This document shows, one piece after another, positions 8,801-16,713 of a DNA stretch of 52,383 bases (within the stretch, counting starts at the first letter, position 1; every line of letters begins with the position of its first letter). The stretch lies in NCBI RefSeq assembly GCF_013149275.1, contig NZ_JABGNA010000021.1, forward strand, positions 1 to 52,383. The letters are read 5' to 3'. The translations under genes were made by a program, and so were the position numbers. The notes under the pieces were generated by a model. The model saw nothing but the letters and a program-made list of their open reading frames with translations. It made no database searches and had not been told where the DNA came from. This stretch comes from Mucilaginibacter sp. SG564 (GTDB lineage Bacteria > Bacteroidota > Bacteroidia > Sphingobacteriales > Sphingobacteriaceae).

Positions 8801-10398
8801 ATCGGCGGGTTGGTCACCTGGGCAAAAAACTGTTTGAAGTAGCTCGACAGGTGCTGTGGTTTGTCTGACAGGATAGCCAACGGCACATCGGTACCCATGG
8901 AACCTACGGGCTCTTTACCATCAACCGCCATTGGTTTAATAATGGTGTCGATATCTTCGCGGCTGTAGCCAAATACCTGCTGGTAACGGAATACCGCCGA
9001 CTCAGAAAGGCTGGCAAATGCCAAACGCGGCTCGGCCAGTTCGCTCAGGTTTATTTTATAGTTTTCCAACCAACGGCCATAAGGCTGTTGCGTGGCAATT
9101 TGTTGTTTAATTTCTTCGTCGGTAATAATGCGGGCCTGTTCGGTATCAATCAGCAGCATTTTGCCGGGCTGTAAACGGCCTTTGCGTAATACCGTGCTTT
9201 CGTCAATAGCTAAAGTACCGGCTTCGGAAGCGGCGATTACGCGGCCATCATTGGTGATTACATAACGCAGCGGACGCAGACCGTTACGATCAAGCACAGC
9301 GCCAACCAGTTTACCATCGGTAAAGCTAATAGCAGCAGGGCCATCCCATGGCTCCATTAAAGTAGCATGATATTCATAGAATGCTTTTTTAACCGGATCC
9401 ATCTGCTCGTTACCATCCCATGCTTCGGGGATTAGCATCATCATTACATGTGGTAATGAACGACCAGAGTGCAGTAAGATCTCGATGATATTATCCAAAC
9501 AGGCAGAGTCAGACTGGTTATTGTCAATCACCGGCATGATCATCTCCATCTCTTCGGCGCTGAAATAGGTGGAAGCGTATGATTTTAAGCCAGAGTAGAA
9601 CCAGTTTAAGTTACCGGTAAGGGTATTGATCTCGCCGTTATGGGCAATCAGGCGGAAAGGCTGCGCCAGTTTCCATGACGGGAATGTATTGGTGGAGAAA
9701 CGCGAGTGGATCATGGCAAAGCCAGAGGCGATACGCGGATCGTTCAGATCTGAATAATATTTACGCAGTTGATAGGTAGTAACCTGTCCTTTGTAAACAA
9801 TGGTTTTACATGATAACGATGTAAAATAAAAATGCTCACCAGCGCCGGGAATAGTTTCAACGATGGTTTTGTTAATATACCTTCTTAATATAAATAGTTT
9901 ACGTTCAAAATCGTCGGCATTGGTAATACTGCCTGGGCGTGCAATAAAAATCTGTTCTACATCCGGTTCAGCCTGACGGGCGGTTTCACCAACGGCCATC
10001 GAATCGACAGTAAGCTTACGATAACCTAATTTGATCAGGCCCAGCTTTTCAATAGCATTGGTGATCACATTACGGCAGGCTTTCTTTTGTGCCGAGTCCT
10101 TCGGAAAAAATATCATCCCCACACCATACTCACCGGGTTCAGGCAGGCTGATCTCCAGGTTTGAGCATTCTTCCATCAAAAATTCATGTGGTAATTGTAT
10201 CAGTATACCTGCGCCGTCGCCGGTTTCAGGATCGCATCCGCAAGCGCCGCGGTGTTCCATGTTCTCCAACATAGTTAGCGCATCGTCAATGATCTGGTAA
10301 GATTTATGACCATTAATATTGGTTATAAATCCTGTTCCGCAGGAGTCGTGTTCAAATTCTGGCCGGTAAAGGCCCTGGTGGCTCTCAGTTTGATTCAT
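5881..10398 (-). CDS. gltB: glutamate synthase large subunit (GOGAT alpha)
   Basis: The 1505-residue enzyme carries an N-terminal glutamine amidotransferase domain whose nucleophile should be Cys20 (HDSCGTGF), exposed after removal of a 19-residue propeptide. Next come the central domain, then the FMN/3Fe-4S synthase barrel with EGGEDEMRYEKLPNGDS and GAKPGEGGQLPGHKV, and CHLNTCPVGVATQDPELR carrying cluster cysteines. The C-terminal beta-helix shows repeated G-rich turns (GALILGQTGRNFAAGMSGG-like). Ammonia released at the amidotransferase site is channelled to the synthase site. It is the first gene of gltBD, transcribed away from gmhB across a 394-base AT-rich spacer. Confidence 0.98.
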   Translation of the reverse strand: MNQTESHQGLYRPEFEHDSCGTGFITNINGHKSYQIIDDALTMLENMEHRGACGCDPETGDGAGILIQLPHEFLMEECSNLEISLPEPGEYGVGMIFFPKDSAQKKACRNVITNAIEKLGLIKLGYRKLTVDSMAVGETARQAEPDVEQIFIARPGSITNADDFERKLFILRRYINKTIVETIPGAGEHFYFTSLSCKTIVYKGQVTTYQLRKYYSDLNDPRIASGFAMIHSRFSTNTFPSWKLAQPFRLIAHNGEINTLTGNLNWFYSGLKSYASTYFSAEEMEMIMPVIDNNQSDSACLDNIIEILLHSGRSLPHVMMMLIPEAWDGNEQMDPVKKAFYEYHATLMEPWDGPAAISFTDGKLVGAVLDRNGLRPLRYVITNDGRVIAASEAGTLAIDESTVLRKGRLQPGKMLLIDTEQARIITDEEIKQQIATQQPYGRWLENYKINLSELAEPRLAFASLSESAVFRYQQVFGYSREDIDTIIKPMAVDGKEPVGSMGTDVPLAILSDKPQHLSSYFKQFFAQVTNPPIDPIRERLVMSLATFIGNNGNLLDEDKMHCHCVVLKHPILKNHQLEKLRSIDTGLFHAKTLQTYFNADGMPGSLEKGIARLCRYAEDAVDDGFEVLILSDRAVDSEHAPIPSLLAVSAVHHHLVKKGRRGAVGLVVETGDAWEVHHFACLLAFGATAINPYLALSTIETIKNNGSLETSLDIKYLQKNYVKSVNDGLLKIFSKMGISTLQSYHGSQVFEILGLNTSVVDRYFCGAVSRIGGLGLDEIAREALCKHRIGFSAKAADNLLPEGGIYQWKRRGEAHLFNPTTVHLLQHATRTNDYEVYKKYAKEINEQTEKHFTIRGLLDFAHHREAISIDEVEPAENIMKRFATGAMSFGSISHEAHSTMAIAMNRIGGKSNTGEGGEDEMRYEKLPNGDSMRSAIKQIASARFGVTSNYLTNADELQIKMAQGAKPGEGGQLPGHKVDDWIAKTRHSTPGVGLISPPPHHDIYSIEDLAQLIFDLKNANRAARINVKLVSKAGVGTIAAGVAKAHADVILIAGYDGGTGASPISSVKHAGLPWELGLTEAHQTLVRNKLRSRVVLQTDGQLKTGRDLAIAALMGAEEWGVATAALVAGGCIMMRKCHLNTCPVGVATQDPELRKLFSGKPEHVVNLFKFMAEELREIMAELGFRTIHEMVGRVQFLKVKDHLDNWKAKKIDLSGILHPVTNTKGMTLYNSESQDHGMADILDWKLVESAKAALEDKTPVFASFDVINVNRTIGTLLSNEVSKKYGSAGLPDNTINYKFKGSAGQSFGAFATKGLSFELEGEANDYVGKGLSGAQLAIYPAGNATFVPKDNIIIGNVALYGATSGEVFIGGMAGERFAVRNSGATTVVEGIGDHGCEYMTGGRALILGQTGRNFAAGMSGGLAWVYNPEGTFAENCNTEMVDLDPLSLQDEEQIQALLRKHISLTGSKLAQQILKDWALASTQFVKVYPKEYKKVIEKLQYQTIG

Positions 10399-10792
10399 CG
10401 TAAAATTTAAACCAGTTTTATAAAAAGGGTGTAATCACGAAATTACTAAATCCCACATAAATTATAAAATTATCGGTTATTTTTTAAAATATCTAAAAAA
10501 TCCATTACCGAAGTAATGTTTATTTAACAAATCGATAACAAAAAATACAGAATATTATGATTAAGAAAATGAAATACGAAATTTTCTTATTTAGAATCGA
10601 TATAAAGTTGCACAAACAAAGCAATATTCAGTTATAGCAGCGGTAATTATTGTTATAACAGAATTTAATTTTGTGTGATTTATCGACGTATTCTATAGAA
10701 TAACACTCAATTTAAACTAGTGTACTATTTACATTAAGGTATCATTTAACCTAAATTTTAGAATTGTTAACTTCGCACAAAATTTAAAACTG
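10399..10792. other. AT-rich divergent spacer between gltB and gmhB
   Basis: This 394-base gap contains no credible open frame or strong hairpin. It must hold the gltBD promoter on the minus strand and the gmhB promoter on the plus strand. A candidate -7 box TAACTTCG is at 10768-10775 on the plus strand, 17 bases before the gmhB ATG. I could not identify a convincing minus-strand box. Confidence 0.5.
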
Positions 10793-11284
10793 ATGCCAGC
10801 AAAAAATAAAGCCGTTTTTTTAGATCGTGATGGGGTACTTAATCAGGAGATGGGTGATTATGTGCGCCGCCTGGAAGATTTTCATATACTGGACAATTTT
10901 GAAGCCTTGAAAACCCTGCAGGATCGCGGTTATCTGTTGCTTGTAGCTACCAACCAGGGCGGCCTGGCCAAAGGCTGGTATACCGAAGAAGAGCTGGGCA
11001 AAATGCATAGCCTGCTGAAACAAACCTACCGTGAGCACGGTGTAGAGATAACCGACTTTTTTTACTGCCCTCATCACCCCCTGTTTACCGGCGATTGCGA
11101 TTGCCGCAAACCAAAACCGGGTTTATTATTACAAGGCATTGCCAAATATGATATCGACCCGGCCCAATCCTATTTCATTGGCGACCGTGAGCGTGACGTG
11201 GAAGCCGGGACGGCCGCCGGTGTTAAAGGTATATTAATAGACAGCGACCAGCCGATTAGTACGGTGCTGCATCAAATTGCTTAA
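10793..11284 (+). CDS. gmhB: D-glycero-D-manno-heptose 1,7-bisphosphate 7-phosphatase-like HAD hydrolase
   Basis: The 163-residue protein shows HAD motif I FLDRDGVLN (nucleophile and acid aspartates), motif II VATNQGG, and motif IV FIGDRERDVEAG. The zinc-binding loop CPHHP ... CDCRKPKPG is the mark of the GmhB/HisB-N phosphatase group. GmhB removes the C7 phosphate of heptose bisphosphate during ADP-heptose synthesis for lipopolysaccharide. No other heptose genes are adjacent, so substrate is assigned from family alone. The N-terminal domain of HisB 6 kb downstream is a distant relative. Confidence 0.88.
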   Translation: MPAKNKAVFLDRDGVLNQEMGDYVRRLEDFHILDNFEALKTLQDRGYLLLVATNQGGLAKGWYTEEELGKMHSLLKQTYREHGVEITDFFYCPHHPLFTGDCDCRKPKPGLLLQGIAKYDIDPAQSYFIGDRERDVEAGTAAGVKGILIDSDQPISTVLHQIA

Positions 11285-11301
11285 ATAATTAATCAAAGTA
11301 T

Positions 11302-11436
11302 GTCATTGCGAGGAGGAACGACGAAGACAACCGACCAGAGGGAGCTCATTAATACAATAAAGAAAACAAACACAGCATTAATAATCTCCTCGCATGCATA
11401 AATGCGAGGAGATTGCTACGCTACGCTCGCAATGAC
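11302..11436. repeat. dispersed palindrome, GTCATTGCGAGG family (copy 2)
   Basis: The outer arms GTCATTGCGAGGAGGAACG and CGCTCGCAATGAC pair. Near the right end an inner perfect hairpin (ATCTCCTCGCA / TGCGAGGAGAT, 11382-11414) looks like a second, shorter palindrome sharing the GCGAGGAG word. It fills most of the gap between gmhB and the membrane protein gene. Confidence 0.85.
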
Positions 11437-11530
11437 ATAAAGAAAGAGCGATGGTTGTCAAAAAATCTGTATAACCTAAAACATTTTCCCTTCATACAAC
11501 TTTTATCCCTATTAACCAGTAAAACATCAC

Positions 11531-13048
11531 ATGCAACTAAACCGCTATTTAAAAAACTACGACACTTTTATAGCCGCGCTGCTTGGATTTTTTGCTGTAC
11601 GTATATTTTGTAGTTATAGCGGTATCGGCATTTCGCCCGATTCGATCATGTACGTGAGCGCTGCCCGAAGCCTGAACACCAACGGCACACTGCAAACGTT
11701 CAATCACCTACCTATAGTCGACTTCCCGGTGTTCTACCCTATTTTCCTGGGCACTATCAAGTTCATCACCCGTATTGATCCGGTTATTTACGGATCGGTA
11801 TTGAATGGATTGATGTTTGCCACCTTAATATACTTCAGCGGGTGGATCATGCACCGCTTTGTGCCCACATCACGTGTTTATAAATGGCTGATGCTGGTGG
11901 CCATTGTTCTTAGTCCGGCCTTGCTGCAGGTGTACTCCTACTTATGGTCGGAGACTTTATTTATTCTCGAAACTCTGCTATTCCTGGTCGCTTTCAGACA
12001 ATATCTTTTAAAACATACGCTTAAACCATTGCTGGTGGCTGCCATTATTGCTGCTATAGGCTGTATTACCAGGTATGCCGCCGTTACCATTGTGGGCACC
12101 GGAGGCTTATTGTTACTGCTCGATAGGGTACTGCCGCTTAAAAAGAAGATCATACATATTATTATATACGGCTTTGTTTGTATATCGCTGCTGGTAAGTA
12201 ACCTGCTGTTTAACGCGTTCATGTCGGGCACCACCACCGGGCCACGCGAGCCATCCATTACCTCCTTTGGTAAAAACCTGTACTATTTTGGTACCGTAAT
12301 GTGCGATTGGATGGGATTTACCCCCAATCAGTATTACCTGGCTACGCCTATTGCTACCATCATGCTATTGGGTTTTATAGCAGCACTGGCGTACAATTAC
12401 TATCGACGCAGGCTGGATAGCTTTGAAAATCTGGCTATTACCTTTGCTTTAGTGTATGGTTTGTTCATTATCATTTCCTCCACCTTTTCGCGTTATGAGC
12501 GTATCAATCACCGCTTGCTGGCCCCTATTTTTATTCCGGCGCTTTGGGGTTATACCAGTTGGGGCCCGCTGATCCTCAAGAAGATCAGCAGCATAACTAC
12601 CCGCCGTATTGTAGCTGCTGTATTTATAGTGTTGATGCTGGGCTTTGTAACCAAAGAGTTTTTTATAGATAAGCAACGCTACAGCGAACAAATAGCCGAT
12701 GATTACGGTGTACCCGGCTATACTTCTGATGATTGGCTGGAATCGCCTTTTGCAGCTTATTTAAAGCATATTGATAAAAGCATGTTTAAGCCAAAGGTTA
12801 CCATTTATACCGATGCGCATGAGGCGGTTTATTTCTTCTCGGGCATATCATCGTACCTGGTGCCGCACCGGTTCTTCAAAAAAGACATTGCCAGTTTCTA
12901 TAAAAAGAAACACTTCTATCTTATTTGGTTCAACGTACTCGAAAACCCCGAACTAATCAATCTGAAGGATATCCAAAAAGTAAAATCGCTCAAACTGATC
13001 AAAGATTTTGGCGAAGAAGGCGGTATTTATGAGTGCGATGAGCAATAA
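11531..13048 (+). CDS. multipass membrane glycosyltransferase-like protein (GT-C type)
   Basis: This 505-residue protein has about ten hydrophobic helices (for example FIAALLGFFAVRIF, LVAIVLSPALLQV, IIYGFVCISLLV, IMLLGFIAALAY, IVAAVFIVLMLGFV). The first extracytoplasmic loop contains GIGISPDSIMYVSAAR; an early-loop acidic residue is characteristic of GT-C transferases that use polyprenyl-phosphate sugars (GT39/PMT-like). The C-terminal 100 residues are soluble, beginning about DDWLESPFAAYLKHI. Donor and acceptor cannot be told. The ATG at 11531 precedes the first helix directly. An alternative is an undescribed polytopic protein without transferase activity. Confidence 0.65.
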   Translation: MQLNRYLKNYDTFIAALLGFFAVRIFCSYSGIGISPDSIMYVSAARSLNTNGTLQTFNHLPIVDFPVFYPIFLGTIKFITRIDPVIYGSVLNGLMFATLIYFSGWIMHRFVPTSRVYKWLMLVAIVLSPALLQVYSYLWSETLFILETLLFLVAFRQYLLKHTLKPLLVAAIIAAIGCITRYAAVTIVGTGGLLLLLDRVLPLKKKIIHIIIYGFVCISLLVSNLLFNAFMSGTTTGPREPSITSFGKNLYYFGTVMCDWMGFTPNQYYLATPIATIMLLGFIAALAYNYYRRRLDSFENLAITFALVYGLFIIISSTFSRYERINHRLLAPIFIPALWGYTSWGPLILKKISSITTRRIVAAVFIVLMLGFVTKEFFIDKQRYSEQIADDYGVPGYTSDDWLESPFAAYLKHIDKSMFKPKVTIYTDAHEAVYFFSGISSYLVPHRFFKKDIASFYKKKHFYLIWFNVLENPELINLKDIQKVKSLKLIKDFGEEGGIYECDEQ

Positions 13049-13081
13049 AAAGATCAAAATTTAAAACGATCAGCCATATAA

Positions 13082-13160
13082 AATTTACAGAATTGCAAAA
13101 TAGTTAAAGTTTGGGGCCGATTATTTTGATAATTCTAAAATTTGGCAAATTCTGATTCAA
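13082..13160. repeat. decayed copy of the TTGTCTGAATCAGAATTT hairpin family
   Basis: AATTTACAGAATT at 13082-13094 and AAATTCTGATTCA at 13147-13159 match, base for base, the arms of the hairpins at 26609-26700 and 47965-48052. The outer part of the left arm is lost. It lies immediately upstream of the -33 box of the his promoter. Confidence 0.55.
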
Positions 13161-13164
13161 ACAT

Positions 13165-13194
13165 TTTGATTTAAAAAACATCTGTATATATTTG
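13165..13194 (+). promoter_or_regulatory. his operon promoter TTTG-N18-TATATTTG
   Basis: TTTG at 13165-13168 and TATATTTG at 13187-13194 are 18 bases apart and match both halves of the Bacteroidota promoter. The leader peptide begins 32 bases after the -7 box. No other promoter of this quality is visible until after the his genes, so this should drive the whole operon. Confidence 0.75.
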
Positions 13195-13226
13195 CGACAG
13201 CTAATCCATAGTTTTACTATATAAAA

Positions 13227-13286
13227 ATGAACGGCATCGCACTACATCATCTTCATCTGCATCACCACCATGTGGTGATCAGCTAA
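13227..13286 (+). CDS. hisL: his operon leader peptide
   Basis: An ATG-started frame encodes MNGIALHHLHLHHHHVVIS and a TAA stop. Seven of 19 residues are histidine, clustered at positions 7-15. It lies between a strong promoter and hisG, the exact place of attenuator leader peptides in enterobacterial his operons. Ribosome stalling on the histidine codons when charged tRNA-His is scarce would be the sensing event. It is far too His-rich to be chance in this position. The downstream switch is less clear because I see no orthodox intrinsic terminator before hisG. Confidence 0.9.
   Translation: MNGIALHHLHLHHHHVVIS
13257..13282 (+). promoter_or_regulatory. hairpin overlapping the His codons of the leader
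   Basis: ATCACCA (13261-13267) pairs with TGGTGAT (13273-13279) around a five-base CCATG loop, and CTG/CAG extend the stem past one bulged C. The left arm contains histidine codons and the right arm covers the leader's end. A ribosome stalled on the His run would keep this stem open, whereas one that finishes the leader would let it form. Confidence 0.6.
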
Positions 13287-13359
13287 TATGTATGTTTCTA
13301 CGCGAAATAACAATCTCCGTTTATACTCTTTTTTATCATAGTTTCTTAAATTCAATCTT

Positions 13360-14211
13360 TTGAAAACACTTAAAATAGCGATCCAGAAATCTGGTCGTCT
13401 CAACGAAAAATCTGTTGAATTACTAAAAAATTGCGGCTTAAATTTCGAAAATTACAAAAGCTCGCTTATCTCCCCCGTTTCCAATTTCCCTTTAGAGATC
13501 CTTTTTCTGCGCGATGATGATATTCCAGAATACGTTCAGGATGGTATTGCCGATCTGGGTATTGTTGGCGAAAACGTGATCCAGGAAACCGAGGTTGAGG
13601 TGAGCTACCTGCAACGTCTGGGCTTTGGTAAATGCTCGCTCAAAATAGCCGTACCCAACAACAACGATATTCAAAACCTGAGCGATCTGAACGGAAAAGC
13701 CATTGCTACTACCTATCCTGTTATTCTAGGTAAGTTCCTGCAGCAGCAGGGTATTCAGTCAGATATCCGTACCATATCCGGTTCTGTAGAGATCTCTCCA
13801 GGCCTTGGTCTGAGTGATGCTATCTGCGACCTGGTTTCCACAGGCGGTACATTAAAAAGCAACGGACTGAAACCATTTGCCGATGTAATGTCGTCAGAGG
13901 CAGTGCTTATCGGTTGTAAAACCATCGAAGATAATCACCTGGTGCAGGAGCTTATCCAACGCATTCAATCGGTTTTACGTGCTAAAGAAACTAAGTACGT
14001 TGTACTTAACGTTCATAGAGATAACCTTGATGCGGTTACTGCTTTATTGCCGGGCGTAAAAAGTCCGTCGGTAGTAAGCCTGGCCGAACCTGATTGGGTT
14101 GCGGTACACACCGTGATCCCCGAGCGTGATTTCTGGGATAGGATAAGTCAGCTTAAACAAGCCGGCGCGCAAGGCATTGTGGTTATGCCGATTGAGAAGA
14201 TAATACTTTAG
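13360..14211 (+). CDS. hisG: ATP phosphoribosyltransferase, long form
   Basis: The 283-residue enzyme joins ATP and PRPP in the first histidine step. It shows the N-terminal KTLKIAIQKSGRLNEKSVELL, the middle DGIADLGIVGENVI and the PRPP-loop-like ISGSVEISPGLGLSDAICDLVSTGGTL. The last 70 residues form the ACT-like regulatory domain of long HisG (VSLAEPDWVAVHTVIPERDFWDRI), so it should be hexameric and inhibited by histidine without HisZ. The start is TTG: an in-frame stop lies 21 bases upstream and no ATG intervenes. Transcription passes through the leader peptide. Confidence 0.97.
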   Translation: MKTLKIAIQKSGRLNEKSVELLKNCGLNFENYKSSLISPVSNFPLEILFLRDDDIPEYVQDGIADLGIVGENVIQETEVEVSYLQRLGFGKCSLKIAVPNNNDIQNLSDLNGKAIATTYPVILGKFLQQQGIQSDIRTISGSVEISPGLGLSDAICDLVSTGGTLKSNGLKPFADVMSSEAVLIGCKTIEDNHLVQELIQRIQSVLRAKETKYVVLNVHRDNLDAVTALLPGVKSPSVVSLAEPDWVAVHTVIPERDFWDRISQLKQAGAQGIVVMPIEKIIL

Positions 14212-14215
14212 TTAG

Positions 14216-14291
14216 TGTGCAGTTGGCGGTTTGCAGTTAGCATTTTAAAACTGTAAATAAAGCAAACTGCCAACTCAAAACTGCAAACTGA
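14216..14291. repeat. locus-specific word hairpin, TGCAGTT vocabulary
   Basis: The left arm contains TGCAGTTGGCGGTTTGCAGTT and the right arm GCAAACTGCC, AAAACTGCAAACTGAA. Each arm repeats the same short word and the arms are reverse complements at word level. It fills the hisG-hisD gap and would be transcribed as a hairpin. Confidence 0.7.
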
Positions 14292-14292
14292 A

Positions 14293-15579
14293 ATGAAGAC
14301 ATACAACTATTCAGATTTAAACAGCACCGACATCCAAAAACTGGTTCAGCGTAATGTTGACCCGGCTAATGAGATCCGCACCATTGTTGAGGAGGTTATT
14401 GATAACGTACAACAACATGGCGATAGTGCCCTGTATGAATATGCCAGAAAATTCGACAAGGTTGAATTAAGCAACCTGTATCTGGATAAAACAGACCTGG
14501 AAGAACTGGCCGAGTCGGTATCTGCCGAGCAAAAAGCCGCGCTGCAAACGGCTTACAACAATATTCATAAATTTCACAAAGCCCAGTTAAAAGCCGAGGA
14601 TAAAGTAGAAACCATGCCTGGCGTTACCTGCTGGCGCGAGTTAAGGCCGATTGAAAAAGTGGGTCTGTACATCCCCGGTGGAACGGCTGTTTTACCAAGC
14701 ACTTTTTTAATGCTGGGCATCCCCGCACGCATAGCGGGTTGTCATGAAATTGTGGTGTGTTCACCACCGCAAAAAAACGGTAAGGTGAATGCTTTTATAG
14801 CGTACGTGGCCTTGCTGTTGGGCATCGATAAAATATACCTTGCAGGTGGTTCACAGGCTATCGCGGCCATGGCTTACGGAACTGAAAGTATTACTAAAGT
14901 TGATAAGATTTTTGGCCCTGGAAATCAGTTTGTTACCAAGGCTAAAACCATCATCCAATCCACCACCACAACGGCTATTGATATGCCAGCAGGCCCATCA
15001 GAAGTATTGGTGATTGCTGATGAAAGCGCTACCCCGGCCTACATCGCCGCCGATCTTTTGGCGCAGGCCGAACATGGTATTGATAGCCAGTCGGTATTGG
15101 TATGTACCTCTGCCAAAATAGCTCAGGAAACATTGACTGAAGTGGAGAAACAGTTACCTACTTTACCCCGTACCGAGATCGCTAAACTGGCTATTGATAA
15201 CTCGTACATCGTGGTTGCTTCTAATTTAGAGCAAGCTATGAATTTCAGCAACCAGTACGCGCCGGAGCATTTGATACTGGCTACCGAAAGATGGAAAGAG
15301 ATCACCGGTTTCATCATCAATGCGGGCTCGGTGTTCCTGGGTAATTTAACCCCGGAAAGCGCCGGCGACTATGCCTCAGGAACTAATCATACGCTGCCAA
15401 CCAGTAGCTATGCCAGGGCATATTCTGGCGTATCGGTTGATTCGTTTGTCAAAAAGATCACCTTTCAGCATATCACCCGTGAGGGCATCCAAAATATTGG
15501 CCCATCAGTTGAAATTTTGGCCGAGTTGGAAGGCCTGCACGCGCATAGGAATGCGGTATCAATAAGGAATAATTATTAA
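14293..15579 (+). CDS. hisD: histidinol dehydrogenase
   Basis: The 428-residue zinc enzyme oxidises histidinol to histidine in two NAD-dependent steps, the end of the pathway. Visible family segments are YIPGGTAVLPSTFLM, KIFGPGNQFVTKAK, IDMPAGPSEVLVIADE, LLAQAEHGIDSQS with the zinc/catalytic Gln-His region, QYAPEHL with the catalytic Glu-His pair, and GDYASGTNHTLPTSSYAR. Length is normal. The ATG follows directly on the word hairpin, and hisC follows after an 87-base gap holding a palindromic repeat. Confidence 0.98.
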   Translation: MKTYNYSDLNSTDIQKLVQRNVDPANEIRTIVEEVIDNVQQHGDSALYEYARKFDKVELSNLYLDKTDLEELAESVSAEQKAALQTAYNNIHKFHKAQLKAEDKVETMPGVTCWRELRPIEKVGLYIPGGTAVLPSTFLMLGIPARIAGCHEIVVCSPPQKNGKVNAFIAYVALLLGIDKIYLAGGSQAIAAMAYGTESITKVDKIFGPGNQFVTKAKTIIQSTTTTAIDMPAGPSEVLVIADESATPAYIAADLLAQAEHGIDSQSVLVCTSAKIAQETLTEVEKQLPTLPRTEIAKLAIDNSYIVVASNLEQAMNFSNQYAPEHLILATERWKEITGFIINAGSVFLGNLTPESAGDYASGTNHTLPTSSYARAYSGVSVDSFVKKITFQHITREGIQNIGPSVEILAELEGLHAHRNAVSIRNNY

Positions 15580-15585
15580 AAATTT

Positions 15586-15646
15586 GTCATCCTGAGGAAC
15601 GAAGGATCTGTTCGATGATTAGATTCTTCGCTACGCTCAGAATGAC
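15586..15646. repeat. dispersed palindrome, GTCATCCTGAGG family (copy 1)
   Basis: GTCATCCTGAGGAACGAAGGA pairs imperfectly with TCTTCGCTACGCTCAGAATGAC around a short AT-rich tip containing GATGATTAGA. Relatives sit at 19318-19377 and 45563-45640. It occupies the hisD-hisC gap without an obvious U-tract, so read-through is expected. Confidence 0.85.
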
Positions 15647-15666
15647 AGGAAAAATTTGAAAGAATA

Positions 15667-16713
15667 ATGTACAATATCAACAATATACTCCGCGAAAACA
15701 TCAAAAACCTAACCCCCTACTCTTCCGCGCGTGATGAGTATCAGGGCGAGGCCAGTGTTTTCCTGGATGCTAATGAAAACGCGTTCGGGTCGCCGTTGAA
15801 CCAGCAGTTTAACCGCTACCCCGATCCATTACAGTATCAGTTAAAACGGCGTATCACCGAAATTAAAGGTGTACCACCCCGCAATATTTTTATAGGCAAC
15901 GGCAGCGACGAAGCCATCGACATCCTTTTCCGCAGTTTCTGCAATCCGGGTATTGATAATGTGATCATCGTGCCGCCTACTTATGGTATGTACCAGGTAT
16001 CGGCCAATATCAATGATGTGGAAGCCCGCAAGGTGCTGCTTACCGAAGATTACCAGCTTAACCTGGAAGGTATTGCCGAAGCTATTGACGAGCGTACCAA
16101 ACTGATCTTCATTTGCTCGCCCAACAACCCTACAGGTAACTCCATTAACCGGGCAGATGTGGAAACCCTGCTGGCCAACTTTAACGGCCTGGTGATTGTG
16201 GATGAGGCTTATATCAATTTCAGTCGCCAAAAAACATTTATACAGGAACTTACTGAATACGCCAACCTGGTGGTTTTACAAACCCTGTCAAAAGCCTGGG
16301 GACTGGCCGGTTTACGTGTAGGTATGGCGTTTGCCAGCGAGGAGATCATTGAGGTGATGAACAAGGTGAAACCGCCATACAATGTGAACGAAGCATCACA
16401 ACAATTGGCTCTGGAAGCACTCGCCAATATCGACCAGATCAACAGCTGGATCAAGGAAACATTGACACAGCGCGACAGATTGGTGCTTGAACTCAAGAAT
16501 TTTGATTTTGTGCTGGATATTTACCCATCGGATGCTAACTTTATCCTTGTGAAAACAACCGATGCCAACCGTATTTACGACTATCTTGTCGGCAAAGGCA
16601 TCATTATACGCAACCGTTCCAAAGTGGAGCTTTGCGAAGGCTGTCTGCGCATTACCGTTGGCACGCCCGATGAAAATACTACCCTACTCCAAACCCTACA
16701 AAACTTTAAATGA
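15667..16713 (+). CDS. hisC: histidinol-phosphate aminotransferase
   Basis: The 348-residue class I/II PLP enzyme makes histidinol phosphate from imidazoleacetol phosphate and glutamate. The order of motifs is right: FLDANENAFGSP near the N-terminus, FIGNGSDEAIDILFR, PTYGMYQVSA, CSPNNPTGNS, VDEAYINF, then LSKAWGLAGLRVG with the PLP lysine, and a C-terminal RITVGTPDENT. Its stop overlaps the hisB start by four bases (ATGA), giving translational coupling. Length is normal for HisC. Confidence 0.97.
   Translation: MYNINNILRENIKNLTPYSSARDEYQGEASVFLDANENAFGSPLNQQFNRYPDPLQYQLKRRITEIKGVPPRNIFIGNGSDEAIDILFRSFCNPGIDNVIIVPPTYGMYQVSANINDVEARKVLLTEDYQLNLEGIAEAIDERTKLIFICSPNNPTGNSINRADVETLLANFNGLVIVDEAYINFSRQKTFIQELTEYANLVVLQTLSKAWGLAGLRVGMAFASEEIIEVMNKVKPPYNVNEASQQLALEALANIDQINSWIKETLTQRDRLVLELKNFDFVLDIYPSDANFILVKTTDANRIYDYLVGKGIIIRNRSKVELCEGCLRITVGTPDENTTLLQTLQNFK

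Noticed and set aside
10793..11284. a second histidinol phosphatase beside the his operon
   Set aside because: The zinc loop fits both GmhB and HisB-N, but the gene is a stand-alone GmhB-like length, is outside the operon, and HisB already has the phosphatase.
13287..13359. intrinsic terminator between hisL and hisG
   Set aside because: A T-run exists (TCTTTTTTAT near 13327) but I found no adequate stem directly before it.
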